This document shows, one piece after another, positions 36,187 to 45,634 of a DNA stretch of 64,000 nucleotides. This stretch comes from an uncultured Phascolarctobacterium sp. (GTDB lineage Bacteria > Bacillota > Negativicutes > Acidaminococcales > Acidaminococcaceae). Both the position numbers and the translations under genes were made by a program. Positions within the stretch are counted from its first letter, which is position 1. Every line of letters starts with the position of its first letter. Location of the stretch: positions 5,686 through 69,685 of the forward strand of contig URGS01000009.1 in assembly GCA_900547415.1 (NCBI GenBank). The letters are read 5' to 3'. The notes under the pieces were generated by a model. That model saw only the letters and a program-made list of their open reading frames with translations, was not told the origin of the DNA and ran no database searches.

Positions 36187-36882
36187 TTACATAAAGTTGC
36201 CTGCCAAAGCAGCTGCTACCAGCATGCCAGGCAGCATATTTCCTATGCGTATTTTCGTAATCCGCAGCATATTCAGACCTATGGCCATAATCATCACTCC
36301 GCCGGAAGCTGTAACCTCCTGCAGAATCAGCTCTGTTATATAGGGCTCAACTACACCTGCTAGAAGCGTTATGCTTCCTTGATAAAAGCCAACACTTATT
36401 GCTGACAGCATTACGCCGACACCAACATTAGCAGTCAGAATAAGAGCAATAATACCGTCCAACGTAGCCTTAGCAAATAAAGTTGAACAATCTCCTGCCA
36501 AACCATCTTGAATGCTTCCTACAATAGCCATAGCACCTGTACAAAATAGTATGGATGAGTTAACGAAGCCTTCTGCAATTTGACCTGCAACAGAGCTGTT
36601 TCCTTTAGCAAGCCTCTGTCCAAGAAAGGTTCCCAGCTTGTTCATACGCTCTTCAATATCAACAATTTCGCCGATAATCGAACCAATTACTAGACTAATA
36701 ATAACTATGATGATATTGCCTGTTTTCATAGCCATTTGCACGCCTATAATTACTATGCAAAGTGCAATGGAGCTCATCATAGTCTGCTGCCATTTTTCTG
36801 GCAGCCCCCTCTTAAATAATAATCCAATCAGTGAACCCAGAACGATAGCTCCACTATTCACTAATGTCCCTAAACCAGACAT
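36187..36882 (-). CDS. DUF554 family membrane protein
   Basis: A 231-residue protein with 6-7 hydrophobic segments. Family features: GTLVNSGAIVLGSLIGLLFKRGLP, SLVIGSIIGEIVDIE and QDGLAGDCSTLFAKATLDGI. Related to YdfK/YqgA proteins, transport role suspected only. It lies 19 bases after parB and 15 before the DUF4446 gene, so one operon is likely. Confidence 0.92.
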   Translation of the reverse strand: MSGLGTLVNSGAIVLGSLIGLLFKRGLPEKWQQTMMSSIALCIVIIGVQMAMKTGNIIIVIISLVIGSIIGEIVDIEERMNKLGTFLGQRLAKGNSSVAGQIAEGFVNSSILFCTGAMAIVGSIQDGLAGDCSTLFAKATLDGIIALILTANVGVGVMLSAISVGFYQGSITLLAGVVEPYITELILQEVTASGGVMIMAIGLNMLRITKIRIGNMLPGMLVAAALAGNFM

Positions 36883-36901
36883 AAAAGTGTCGCTCCCCTA
36901 T

Positions 36902-37888
36902 TTATACATGCAATCTTTTAGGCCCAGAGCTTTCTGCTGCTTCATTATTGCTAGGCTGCAGAGCTTCATATATTCTCTCTAAATCTTCCGGTGAATAATA
37001 TTCAATCTGAATAGTTCCACCGTGATTATTTCCTTTGTTCTTAGGCATTACCTTAACCTTAGTACCTAAAAGCTCTATTAATCTTGTCTCAAAATCATGG
37101 TAGAATACATCCTGCTCTGTTTGAGGCTTGTTTTCCTTCTTCGTCTTTTTCTTATCAGCAAGTTCTTCTACAATTTCACGTATAATTTTAATCTGCTTGC
37201 CTTCTTTTAATTGACGTACAACCTCTTCGGTCATACGGGAGCTCCAGCCATTTTCAATAATAGCCTTAGCAACCTCCAGCTGCTGCTCTTCCTTAGGCAG
37301 ACCTAAAAGCTGCTTGGCTTGTCCCATATTCAAGGTACCATCAATAATATAATTTTGAATTTCCTCAGGCAAATTCAAAAGACGCAGAATATTAGTTACA
37401 GCTACGCGGCTGCGTCCAACCTTTTCTGCAGCCTGTTCCTGCGTCAGTTTGAATTCTACCATCAGACGACGCAGTCCATGAGCTTCTTCAATAGGATTCA
37501 GGTCATGACGCTGAATATTTTCAATCAACGCAATTTCCATCATCTTATCGTCATCATATTCCTTAATAATTACGGGAACATTTTCCAAGCCAGCTAATTT
37601 AGCAGCACGCAGACGACGCTCACCTGCTACCAGCTCATAGCCCTTACCCTTTTTACGTACAACCAGTGGCTGAACAATTCCATACTCCTTAATGGAAGCA
37701 GCCAGCTCTTCTAGCTTTTCTTCGCTAAAAAACTGACGCGGTTGATACGGGTTAGCAGATATTATTTTTACAGAAATTTCCTGTTGCTGCTGCTCCTGCT
37801 CCTGAGCAATTTCACTTTCTACATTAGTACTAGAATTTTCAACAAAGATTGCTCCTAAGCCCTTGCCTAAGCCACCCTTTTTACTCAT
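36902..37888 (-). CDS. parB: chromosome partitioning protein ParB/Spo0J
   Basis: CTP-dependent DNA clamp that loads at parS. 328 residues. N-terminal KKGGLGKGLGAIF, then NPYQPRQFF, the CTPase motifs ELVAGERRLRAAKLAG and ENIQRHDLNPIEEA, the helix-turn-helix LTQEQAAEKVGRSRVAVTNILR, and the C-terminal dimer region. The recognition-helix Arg (GRSR) and the Gly in NMGQAK are as in ParB rather than Noc. It overlaps parA by eight bases. Confidence 0.97.
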   Translation of the reverse strand: MSKKGGLGKGLGAIFVENSSTNVESEIAQEQEQQQQEISVKIISANPYQPRQFFSEEKLEELAASIKEYGIVQPLVVRKKGKGYELVAGERRLRAAKLAGLENVPVIIKEYDDDKMMEIALIENIQRHDLNPIEEAHGLRRLMVEFKLTQEQAAEKVGRSRVAVTNILRLLNLPEEIQNYIIDGTLNMGQAKQLLGLPKEEQQLEVAKAIIENGWSSRMTEEVVRQLKEGKQIKIIREIVEELADKKKTKKENKPQTEQDVFYHDFETRLIELLGTKVKVMPKNKGNNHGGTIQIEYYSPEDLERIYEALQPSNNEAAESSGPKRLHV

Positions 37889-38642
37889 CTCCTACCACCT
37901 CTTGTGCCAGCTCCATATATACCATAGCACCCTTGGATTTGCTGTCATAATCAATTACAGGCTGTCCATGGCTAGGTGCCTCACTTAAACGTACATTTCT
38001 GGGAATAATGGTCTGATACATCTTGGTTTTAAAGTACTTTTTAACCTCTTCAACAACCTCTGTAGATAAATTTGTACGACTATCAAACATAGTCATCAGC
38101 ACGCCTTCCAGCTTTAATGCAGGATTTAGGTTTCTCTGTACCAGTTGAATAGTGTTCATCAGCATGGTAACACCCTCTAAAGCATAAAATTCGCACTGAA
38201 TAGGAATAATTACAGAAGAAGCTGCTGTTAAAGCATTAATAGTCAACAGACCTAAAGAAGGAGGACAGTCAATAATTACATAATCATAATTATGTTTTAC
38301 CCTCTCCAAGCTATTTTTCATTCTGCCCTCTCTGTTCATGAGGGAAACAAGCTCAATTTCTGCACCTGCCAATTGGATAGTAGCTGGTACAACATCAAGA
38401 TTCTTATAGGCAGTATGCTTAATAACATCCTGCATGGAGACATCATTAATCAGCGTATCATAGATACATTGCTTAATATCTCTCTTATCAAAGCCAAGAC
38501 CACTGGTAGCATTACCCTGAGGGTCACTGTCTACCAATAAAACCTTGCGGTCCAAGGCCGCTAAACAGGCAGCAAGGTTTACTGCCGTCGTTGTTTTGCC
38601 TACGCCACCCTTTTGGTTGGCAATTGCAATTACCTTTACCAT
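37881..38642 (-). CDS. parA: chromosome partitioning ATPase ParA/Soj
   Basis: Partner ATPase of ParB. 253 residues. Deviant Walker A KGGVGKTTTAVNLA, VDSDPQGNATSGLG, DYVIIDCPPSLGLLT. The ATG at 38642 is chosen; the GTG nine bases upstream belongs to the GAGAGGTG ribosome-binding site. Two parS sites lie just upstream. Confidence 0.97.
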   Translation of the reverse strand: MVKVIAIANQKGGVGKTTTAVNLAACLAALDRKVLLVDSDPQGNATSGLGFDKRDIKQCIYDTLINDVSMQDVIKHTAYKNLDVVPATIQLAGAEIELVSLMNREGRMKNSLERVKHNYDYVIIDCPPSLGLLTINALTAASSVIIPIQCEFYALEGVTMLMNTIQLVQRNLNPALKLEGVLMTMFDSRTNLSTEVVEEVKKYFKTKMYQTIIPRNVRLSEAPSHGQPVIDYDSKSKGAMVYMELAQEVVGDE

Positions 38643-38760
38643 CTGCTGCACCTCTCTTTATAATGATATTTTAAATTTAATATCCCTACTAATATTAAAA
38701 ATGTCACTAACTATTCTACCACAATTTTCATCGCTTGTGTTGATTTTTCATCAACATCTA

Positions 38761-38776
38761 TGTTTCACGTGAAACA
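38761..38776. other. parS site 1
   Basis: TGTTTCACGTGAAACA, an exact match to the canonical parS palindrome, in the gap between noc and parA. Confidence 0.96.
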
Positions 38777-38799
38777 TTTTACCTGCTTCTAATAAAAAT

Positions 38800-38827
38800 C
38801 CCCGATGTTTCACGTGAAACATCGGGG
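38800..38827 (-). terminator. noc terminator whose stem contains parS site 2
   Basis: A perfect 28-base palindrome: CCCCGA, then the full parS TGTTTCACGTGAAACA (38806-38821), then TCGGGG, followed on the minus strand by ATTTTTATT. It lies 21 bases beyond the noc stop. The same bases serve as terminator stem and as ParB loading site. Confidence 0.9.
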
Positions 38828-38848
38828 TAAGCTATTTACATTACTGAT

Positions 38849-39745
38849 TTAGAAAAGCGGTTTTCCCAATCCCTGTTTAGGCTTCTTTTGATTTTTGATA
38901 CGCAGGCTAATAATAACCTCGTCACCCTCTATGGTTTGCTCCATATTAACTGGAATACCAACATCCTTAATGGAATTTACCACCTGCTTAATGCTGTTCA
39001 GATAAATACGTACATCATTAACAATAACAAGACGACGCTTCTTTTCTTTTTCCTTTTCTCCTGCATCCAAAAGTTTAGCAATATACTCTTCTGTTTGGCG
39101 AACACTGAAACCCTTTTCAACAACTACAGCCAAAACCTCTAAACGCTTAGTCTCGTCCTCAAGCTTAAGTAAAGCACGAGCGTGACGCTCTGAAAGTCCT
39201 GCATCAACTAAAACCTTACGAACAGGTCCTGTTAATCTCAGCAAACGAAGCTTATTAGCAATAGTAGACTGCTTCTTGCCCACTCTTGCAGCCATAGCCT
39301 CCTGAGTGAGATGGAATTCATTCATGAGCTGCTCATAGCCGTCTGCTTCTTCCAGAAAATGCAAGTCCTCACGCTGCAGATTTTCAATTAAAGCAATTTC
39401 AGCAATTTGCTGAGAAGTATAATCACTAATAATAACTGGTACTTCGGATAAATTGGCCATTCTGGAAGCTCTCAGGCGACGTTCACCTGCAATCAGCATA
39501 TAACGTCCATCATCAGAAGGAGAAACTAGCAAAGGCTGAAGTACGCCGTACTCCTTAATAGAAGCACATAAATCAGCTAAGGATTCATCACTAAAAGTTT
39601 TACGAGGCTGATAGGGATTTGGAAAAATTTGATTAGTAGGTATTTTTACTACCTTAACCTCGTTTACAGGTCCATTCTGTACAGTTTGTTGATTTAAATT
39701 GCTGAAATCAGCATCAAGAACAGAAAAGCCATCATCAATTAACAT
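38849..39745 (-). CDS. noc: Noc-like ParB paralogue (nucleoid occlusion type)
   Basis: A 298-residue ParB-fold protein next to rsmG, where noc sits in Bacillus. It has NPYQPRKTF, LIAGERRLRASRMA (CTPase), ENLQREDLHFLEEADG, and the helix-turn-helix LTQEAMAARVGKKQSTIANKLRLLRL. Specificity positions read Gln (KKQST), Lys (ANK) and Arg (SERHAR), the Noc pattern, whereas the true ParB here has Arg and Gly. The N-terminus (MLIDDGFSVLDADF) lacks an evident basic amphipathic helix like that tethering Bacillus Noc to membrane. Role in division control is inferred. Confidence 0.85.
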   Translation of the reverse strand: MLIDDGFSVLDADFSNLNQQTVQNGPVNEVKVVKIPTNQIFPNPYQPRKTFSDESLADLCASIKEYGVLQPLLVSPSDDGRYMLIAGERRLRASRMANLSEVPVIISDYTSQQIAEIALIENLQREDLHFLEEADGYEQLMNEFHLTQEAMAARVGKKQSTIANKLRLLRLTGPVRKVLVDAGLSERHARALLKLEDETKRLEVLAVVVEKGFSVRQTEEYIAKLLDAGEKEKEKKRRLVIVNDVRIYLNSIKQVVNSIKDVGIPVNMEQTIEGDEVIISLRIKNQKKPKQGLGKPLF

Positions 39746-39756
39746 ACTATTCCTCC

Positions 39757-40476
39757 CTATTTAACGCCCAAAGGCTGCTTCTCCGGAGTGCCCGCCTTGC
39801 GAGGATAGGTCATAGGTGTTGCCTTGAGCTTATCCACACGTATAATGGCACGACCATCATCAAGACCAGGCAGCTTTACAGGTTCAGCACTGCGAATGCG
39901 TCCGCCTAAAATTTTAACAGCCTCTTCACCCTCAGCAATTTCTTCAGCATATTTGCTTCCTTTAAGAGCAACAAGCTGGCCACCCTTTTTTACTAAAGGC
40001 AAAGTATATTCAGCTAAAACGCTGAGTCTGGCAACAGCACGAGCAGTAACAATTTCATACTGCTCTCTATGCTGCTTATTTCGACCTGCATCCTCAGCAC
40101 GCAGGTGCACACAACGGATGCCCTTCAAGCCTAACTCAGCAATAACATTTTCCAAAAACTTTAAACGTTTGCCTAAAGAGTCAATTAATGTCACTCTAAG
40201 GCTAGGACAGTATATTTTTAAGGGAACACCGGGAAAGCCAGCTCCAGTCCCTACATCTGCCAAAGTCTTTCCATCAAAGGATTTATCATAGGCCAAAAGA
40301 CTGTCTATCATATGCTTAACAGCAACATCCTCCGGCTCCGTAATAGCGGTAAGATTCATTACCTTGTTTGTTTCCACAAGCATTTCATAATAACGGGTAA
40401 ACTGCTCTAGCTGTTCCTCTGTAAAAGTAAAACCAGCTTCAGCACCCTTAGCCTGCAAAATTTCTGCAAAGGTCAT
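39757..40476 (-). CDS. rsmG: 16S rRNA (guanine-N7) methyltransferase RsmG
   Basis: Methylates G527 of 16S rRNA. 239 residues. SAM loop LADVGTGAGFPGVPLKI, then VTLIDSLGKRLKFLE and VTARAVARLSVLAEY. First base overlaps the mnmG stop (TAATG), so translation is coupled. Confidence 0.97.
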   Translation of the reverse strand: MTFAEILQAKGAEAGFTFTEEQLEQFTRYYEMLVETNKVMNLTAITEPEDVAVKHMIDSLLAYDKSFDGKTLADVGTGAGFPGVPLKIYCPSLRVTLIDSLGKRLKFLENVIAELGLKGIRCVHLRAEDAGRNKQHREQYEIVTARAVARLSVLAEYTLPLVKKGGQLVALKGSKYAEEIAEGEEAVKILGGRIRSAEPVKLPGLDDGRAIIRVDKLKATPMTYPRKAGTPEKQPLGVK

Positions 40477-42356
40477 TAATCCTGCTCCTTTCGCCTCTTT
40501 AGCTCTAAAGCAATCATCAGGACATTTACGTCAGCAGGAGAAACACCACTGATACGAGATGCCTGACCTATTGATGTAGGACGAACCTTATCAAGCTTTT
40601 CTGCTGCCTCAGTAGAAAGCTCCTTAATAGCGTGGTAGTCCACATCCATAGGAATACGTTTATTTTCTAATTTAAGAGCACGCTCAACTTCTTGACGCTG
40701 CTTAACAATATAGCCTTCGTATTTAGCATGCACCTCTACCTGCTCAGCAACCTGTTCTGACAAAGCTTCTAATCCAAAAGCATCAACAAGCTTATTGTAG
40801 TTAATTTCCTTGCGACGCAACAGCTCCAGCATGTTAGTACCGCTGCGCAAAGGAGTTGTCCCCATAGCAATAAGCTTAGCATTATTTTCATCATTGGGAG
40901 CTATAGTATGCTTGCTAAGAACTGCAATAGCTCTTTCCAAATCAGAACGCTTAGAGGTAAAACGCTCGTAACGATAATCGTCTACAAGACCAATGTCCCT
41001 GCCCTTTTGAGTCAGACGCAGATCTGCATTATCCTGACGCAGCAGCAAACGATATTCTGCTCTGGAGGTCATCATGCGATAGGGCTCATTGGTACCCTTA
41101 GTAACCAGGTCATCAATAAGTACGCCAATATATGCCTCATCACGACGCAAAACTACAGGCTCCTGACCATTAATCTTACGCATAGCATTAATACCGGCCA
41201 TCATACCCTGGGCTGCAGCCTCCTCGTAGCCACTGGTACCGTTGGATTGGCCAGCACTAAAAAGACCACTGATTGCTTTATGCTCCAAAGAAGGCTTAAG
41301 CTGCAGAGGATTAAGACAATCATAATCAATAGCGTAGCCGGCACGCATCATTTTGCAATGCTCAAGACCAGGAATAGTCTGCATAAACTGGAGCTGTATA
41401 TGTGCAGGAAGAGATGAGCTCATACCTTGCACATACACCTCATTAGTATTCAGACCTTCCGGCTCTATAAATAGCTGGTGACGATCCTTGTTGGCAAAGC
41501 GTACCAGCTTAGCCTCAATAGAAGGACAATATCTAGGACCAACGCCCTCTACTAAACCATTAAACATACCGGAAAGGTGAAGATTATCGCGAATAATTTT
41601 ATGAGTATCCTCGTTGGTGTATGTTAAATAGCACGGTACCTGTTTTCTTGTTGCAATATCACTGATAAAAGAAAAATTACGTACCTGCTCGTCACCATAT
41701 TGAGGCTCCATCTTACTATAGTCAAGACTACGGGAATCAAGACGTGCAGGAGTACCAGTCTTGAAGCGCATCAGCTCTACGCCAGCCTCCTGTAAAGAAG
41801 CAGAAAGCTTTTCTGCACTACGCAGACCATTAGGACCACAAACATAGTTCAACTGGCCATAAACAATACGACCACGCAGATAAGTACCTGTAGCTAAAAT
41901 AACACACTTACCCTCAAAAATCTCTCCTGTTTCTGCCTCTACGCCTACTATTTCACCATTCTCAATCAGCAGCTTATCAATCATAAGCTGCTTAAGTTCA
42001 AGATTCTCTTGATTTTCTACAATTTTTTTCATTAAAACATGGTAATAGGACTTATCCTCCTGTCCACGCAAAGCATGTACAGCATAACCCTTACCAGTAT
42101 TTAGAAGACGCATCTGAATACAAGCCTGGTCAGCACTTAAACCCATCTGACCACCCATAGCATCAATCTCGCGTACAAGATGACCTTTAGCAGGACCACC
42201 AATGGAAGGGTTGCATGGCATCAAAGCCAAATTATCCAAGGAAAGTGTCGCCAGTAAGGTTTTACCACCTAGTCTGGCTGCAGCCAGAGCAGCCTCCACA
42301 CCAGCATGACCAGCACCTATTACAATTACATCAAAGCTATCAGTTATAAATCCCAT
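40476..42356 (-). CDS. mnmG: tRNA uridine-5-carboxymethylaminomethyl modification enzyme MnmG
   Basis: FAD enzyme acting with MnmE on tRNA wobble uridines. 626 residues. FAD loop VIVIGAGHAGVEAALAAARLG, MPCNPSIGGPAKGHL, GTYLRGRI, the catalytic-region Cys in YVCGPNG, and the C-terminal MnmE/tRNA-binding helices (ISGVSPADVNVLMI). Follows mnmE by 38 bases. Confidence 0.98.
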   Translation of the reverse strand: MGFITDSFDVIVIGAGHAGVEAALAAARLGGKTLLATLSLDNLALMPCNPSIGGPAKGHLVREIDAMGGQMGLSADQACIQMRLLNTGKGYAVHALRGQEDKSYYHVLMKKIVENQENLELKQLMIDKLLIENGEIVGVEAETGEIFEGKCVILATGTYLRGRIVYGQLNYVCGPNGLRSAEKLSASLQEAGVELMRFKTGTPARLDSRSLDYSKMEPQYGDEQVRNFSFISDIATRKQVPCYLTYTNEDTHKIIRDNLHLSGMFNGLVEGVGPRYCPSIEAKLVRFANKDRHQLFIEPEGLNTNEVYVQGMSSSLPAHIQLQFMQTIPGLEHCKMMRAGYAIDYDCLNPLQLKPSLEHKAISGLFSAGQSNGTSGYEEAAAQGMMAGINAMRKINGQEPVVLRRDEAYIGVLIDDLVTKGTNEPYRMMTSRAEYRLLLRQDNADLRLTQKGRDIGLVDDYRYERFTSKRSDLERAIAVLSKHTIAPNDENNAKLIAMGTTPLRSGTNMLELLRRKEINYNKLVDAFGLEALSEQVAEQVEVHAKYEGYIVKQRQEVERALKLENKRIPMDVDYHAIKELSTEAAEKLDKVRPTSIGQASRISGVSPADVNVLMIALELKRRKEQD

Positions 42357-42394
42357 TTTCTTATCTCTATTCTCTATTAAAGTTAAGGGAGAGC

Positions 42395-43774
42395 TTACTT
42401 ACCAATACAGAAACGGGAGAAGATTTCATTAATAATTTCATCCTGTACCGCATCACCAGTAATCTCACCTAATAAGTCAATAGCATTACGTACATCAATC
42501 ACTACGCAGTCATAGGGCAGACAATTTTCTGCTGCAGATCCTGCATCCTGAAGAAATCCTAATGCCTCACGCAGCAGCTGCTCATGACGTGCATTCTGTA
42601 CGTATACACCATCGCCAAGTGTACCTTCACTGCCGTATACATAGTTTTTCAGCCAAGCAGTAAAGGCCTCAACACCATCCAATGTCTTGGCAGATAAAGT
42701 CATTACCTTATCTGCACCGAAGCGTTCCTTAAGGGACGCTAATTCTATATTCTGAGCCAAATCGCTCTTATTTACTATTATAACACAAGGTTTACCTGCA
42801 GCGGACTGCAAAATTTCCTCATCCTCGGCAGTCAAACCCATACTGCCGTCAATAACGCAGATAACCAGCTCCGCCTCCTGCAAAAGCTGACGGCTTTTTT
42901 CTACGCCAATCTTTTCCACAAAATCATCAGTACTACGTATACCTGCTGTATCTGCCAATACTAGCGGAACACCATCTAAAAGCAGCTGCTCCTCAATAAC
43001 GTCTCGTGTAGTACCAGCATATTGGGAAACAATAGCTCTTTCCTCACGCAGAAGAGCATTGAGCAAACTAGATTTGCCAACATTGGGACGTCCCACAATA
43101 GCAGTCTTTAATCCTTCTCTGAGAATTTTTCCTGTATGAGCATTGCTGAGAAGCTTTTCGATGCCTACAACAGCAGTTGTAAGGCTTTCCTGAACATGAG
43201 AATATGTCAAATCCTCAATATCCTCCTCAGGATAATCAATAACAGCCTCTAAATTTACTACTACATCAACAAGGCCCTTACGCAAAGTACGTAAAACCTG
43301 TGCCAGCTGTCCCTTTTGTTGACGAACTGCCAGCTTCAGGCTTGCCTCACTACGAGACTTAATAATATCCATAACGGCCTCAGCCTGAGTCAAATCAATT
43401 CGACCGTTCAGAAAGGCACGCTTAGTAAATTCACCAGGCTCTGCCGGACGAGCACCAGCCTTATAGGTAAGAGAAAGAATTTTACGCAGAGATTCAATAC
43501 CGCCGTGACACTGAATTTCTACTACGTCCTCTGCAGTATAGGAGCGGGGACCACGCATATATACAGCTAAAACCTCATCCACAAGGCTGCCATCTAAATC
43601 GTAAACATTGCCATAGGCCAAGGTATTAACAGGATATTCTGCCAAAGTTTTCCCTGAAGCAGCCTTAAAGAGCTTCTCCCCCACTGCCAGAGCCTGCTCG
43701 CCACTGATACGGATAATACCGACGGCACCTTCTCCTAATGCTGTAATGACAGCACTAATTGTATCCTCTGCCAT
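42395..43774 (-). CDS. mnmE: tRNA modification GTPase MnmE
   Basis: GTPase partner of MnmG. 459 residues. N-terminal folate-binding domain (TISAVITALGEGAVGIIRISG), helical domain, G domain with GRPNVGKSSLLNAL, DTAGIRSTDD and NKSD, and the C-terminal CIGK motif. The ATG at 43774 has AAGGGAG upstream; the earlier in-frame ATG lies in the jag terminator. Confidence 0.98.
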   Translation of the reverse strand: MAEDTISAVITALGEGAVGIIRISGEQALAVGEKLFKAASGKTLAEYPVNTLAYGNVYDLDGSLVDEVLAVYMRGPRSYTAEDVVEIQCHGGIESLRKILSLTYKAGARPAEPGEFTKRAFLNGRIDLTQAEAVMDIIKSRSEASLKLAVRQQKGQLAQVLRTLRKGLVDVVVNLEAVIDYPEEDIEDLTYSHVQESLTTAVVGIEKLLSNAHTGKILREGLKTAIVGRPNVGKSSLLNALLREERAIVSQYAGTTRDVIEEQLLLDGVPLVLADTAGIRSTDDFVEKIGVEKSRQLLQEAELVICVIDGSMGLTAEDEEILQSAAGKPCVIIVNKSDLAQNIELASLKERFGADKVMTLSAKTLDGVEAFTAWLKNYVYGSEGTLGDGVYVQNARHEQLLREALGFLQDAGSAAENCLPYDCVVIDVRNAIDLLGEITGDAVQDEIINEIFSRFCIGK

Positions 43775-43792
43775 AAAAATTCTCCCTTCTAA

Positions 43793-43825
43793 AAAATAAA
43801 CCCAGTAAAACAAATTACTGGGTTT
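43793..43825 (-). terminator. terminator between jag and mnmE
   Basis: Perfect 11-base arms AAACCCAGTAA/TTACTGGGTTT followed by ATTTTTT on the minus strand. It splits the rpmH-jag cluster from the mnmE-mnmG-rsmG-noc cluster. Confidence 0.88.
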
Positions 43826-43833
43826 AGAAAATC

Positions 43834-44715
43834 TTATTTTTTCAGTTCGATTACTACATGACGATAAGGTTCATCACCCTCACTCAAGGTAGTAACGCGA
43901 CGGTCACCCTGTAAAGCCATGTGGATGATTTTACGTTCATGGGGATTCATGGGCTCTAAAGCCACACGCTCACCAGTACGTTTTACCTTGTCAGCAAGAC
44001 GTGAAGCCAGTCTGTTCAAGGTTTCAATACGACGGTCACGATAATCCTCAACATCGATAATTACGCGAACACGATCGCTGCTGTTCTTATTAGCCACAAG
44101 ATTAGTCAGATACTGGAGACTATCCAAGGTTTGACCATGCTTGCCAATAAGAATACCCATATCAGCACCATGCAGCTTGAAGGTTACGCTGCCGTCATTT
44201 TTGTTAATGAATTTCTCCATAGCAACTTCGATTTTCATCGCCTTGAATACTCTTTGCAGAAATTCCTTAGCTACCATAATGGCTTCATCATTAACAACAT
44301 ATTTACGAGGCTCACGTGCAGGACGCTCACCAGCTTCTTTAGCTTTAGGCTCTTCCTTTAAGGATTCCAGTGCAGAAATAGCACCATCAATAACATTATC
44401 CTTAGTCTCTGCAGCCTTTACAGCAACTGCATCAGCAGCAACACTAGCGGCCTCTTTAACAGCTGCAACTGCATCAGCAGCAGCTTCCTCTACAGTTTTA
44501 GCAGGAGCTTCAGGAGCAGTTTCTGCAGCAACAGCAGCTTCTGTCTCTTTAACGGTTACTCGCACTTTGGCATCCTTGCCAAAGAAACCGAAAATACCGC
44601 TTTTAGCTTCTTGTAAAACTTCAACTACAGCATCATCAGCTGTAACATTCAACTCTTTTAAAGCCGCCGCAACTGCTTCTTCTACAGTCTTGCCGGTCTT
44701 TTCAACAAAAGCCAT
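43834..44715 (-). CDS. jag: RNA-binding protein Jag/KhpB
   Basis: 293 residues: an N-terminal Jag domain (MAFVEKTGKTVEEAVAAALKELNV, ...KSGIFGFFGKDAKVRV), a long Ala/Glu/Val-rich linker (about 65-145), a KH domain with the GKHGQTLDSLQYL loop, and an R3H domain (DRRIETLNRLA, MNPHERKIIHMALQ). It partners with KhpA in RNA binding and cell-envelope control in Gram-positives. The long, acidic Ala-rich linker is unusually extended. Nineteen bases after yidC. Confidence 0.96.
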   Translation of the reverse strand: MAFVEKTGKTVEEAVAAALKELNVTADDAVVEVLQEAKSGIFGFFGKDAKVRVTVKETEAAVAAETAPEAPAKTVEEAAADAVAAVKEAASVAADAVAVKAAETKDNVIDGAISALESLKEEPKAKEAGERPAREPRKYVVNDEAIMVAKEFLQRVFKAMKIEVAMEKFINKNDGSVTFKLHGADMGILIGKHGQTLDSLQYLTNLVANKNSSDRVRVIIDVEDYRDRRIETLNRLASRLADKVKRTGERVALEPMNPHERKIIHMALQGDRRVTTLSEGDEPYRHVVIELKK

Positions 44716-44734
44716 TTTCCCAACTCCTAACTGA

Positions 44735-45367
44735 TTACTTGCCAGCAGCAGCCTTATTCATCATCGCTTGCTGAGCAATTTGCATGATGTTCATAACAAC
44801 CCAATAAATAACCAAGCCTGCAGGGAATTCCAAGCTGATGTAACCAATGAACAAGGGCATGAAGTACAGCATGATCTTGTTCTGAGCATTACCGGTATCA
44901 GGCATCGTCTGTTTAGACTGAATAAAAGTGGTCACAGCAGACAGAACCGGTAAAATATAGGTGGGGTCCGGAACAGAAATGCTTTCCATCCACAGGAAGC
45001 CGGAGGAACCAGCATAGTGGAAATCGCGGATACCGTAGAAAATACCAATCATAATCGGCATTTGCACGATCAGCGGCAAGCAGCCTGCCAGAGGATTTAC
45101 ACCTTCGTTTTTATAAAGATTAGCCAATTCCATATTCAAACGCTCTTTGTCGTTCTTATATTTTTCCTGGATTGCTTTCATCTTAGGCTGAATCTCCATC
45201 ATTGATTTGGTAGATTCAATTTGTTTTTTGGTTAAAGGATACAATAACAGCTTAACAATAATGGTCATGATCACAATAGCCAGACCATAGCTGGGCATCC
45301 CCATGCTCTCAGTAAAGCTATAGAGAATGGTTAATACCTGCTGTACGATATTGCTGAGAAAATCCAA
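44735..45367 (-). CDS. yidC: membrane protein insertase YidC
   Basis: 210 residues with five hydrophobic segments. Typical stretches GLAIVIMTIIVKLLLYPLTKKQ (carrying the groove Arg-equivalent region), LYKNEGVNPLAGCLPLIVQMPI. It is the short form without the large periplasmic domain of proteobacterial YidC, and has no lipobox, although the cell seems to have an outer membrane. Confidence 0.96.
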   Translation of the reverse strand: MDFLSNIVQQVLTILYSFTESMGMPSYGLAIVIMTIIVKLLLYPLTKKQIESTKSMMEIQPKMKAIQEKYKNDKERLNMELANLYKNEGVNPLAGCLPLIVQMPIMIGIFYGIRDFHYAGSSGFLWMESISVPDPTYILPVLSAVTTFIQSKQTMPDTGNAQNKIMLYFMPLFIGYISLEFPAGLVIYWVVMNIMQIAQQAMMNKAAAGK

Positions 45368-45411
45368 GATATCACTCCTTAAATCTTAGTGGGATAGATA
45401 TACTATCAAAA

Positions 45412-45621
45412 TCATTTTACAGGATCGTAGCCTCCGGGATGAAATGGATGACATTTTGCCAAACGCTTTATTGTCAGCCATAGCCCACGTACAGGTCCTT
45501 TTTTCTGTATCGCCTCAATTGCATATGCCGAGCAGGTTGGATAAAACCTGCAGGTTGGCGGAAAAAGTGGTGAAATAAACAACTGATAAAATCTTATACA
45601 CAAAATAAGAAGCCTGCTCAT
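45412..45621 (-). CDS. yidD: membrane protein insertion efficiency factor YidD
   Basis: 69 residues. Family core FPPTCRFYPTCSAYAIEAI, KGPVRGLWL and KCHPFHPGGYDPV. It lies 13 bases after rnpA in the usual rpmH-rnpA-yidD-yidC order. Confidence 0.96.
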   Translation of the reverse strand: MSRLLILCIRFYQLFISPLFPPTCRFYPTCSAYAIEAIQKKGPVRGLWLTIKRLAKCHPFHPGGYDPVK

Positions 45622-45634
45622 AGCCTTTATATCC

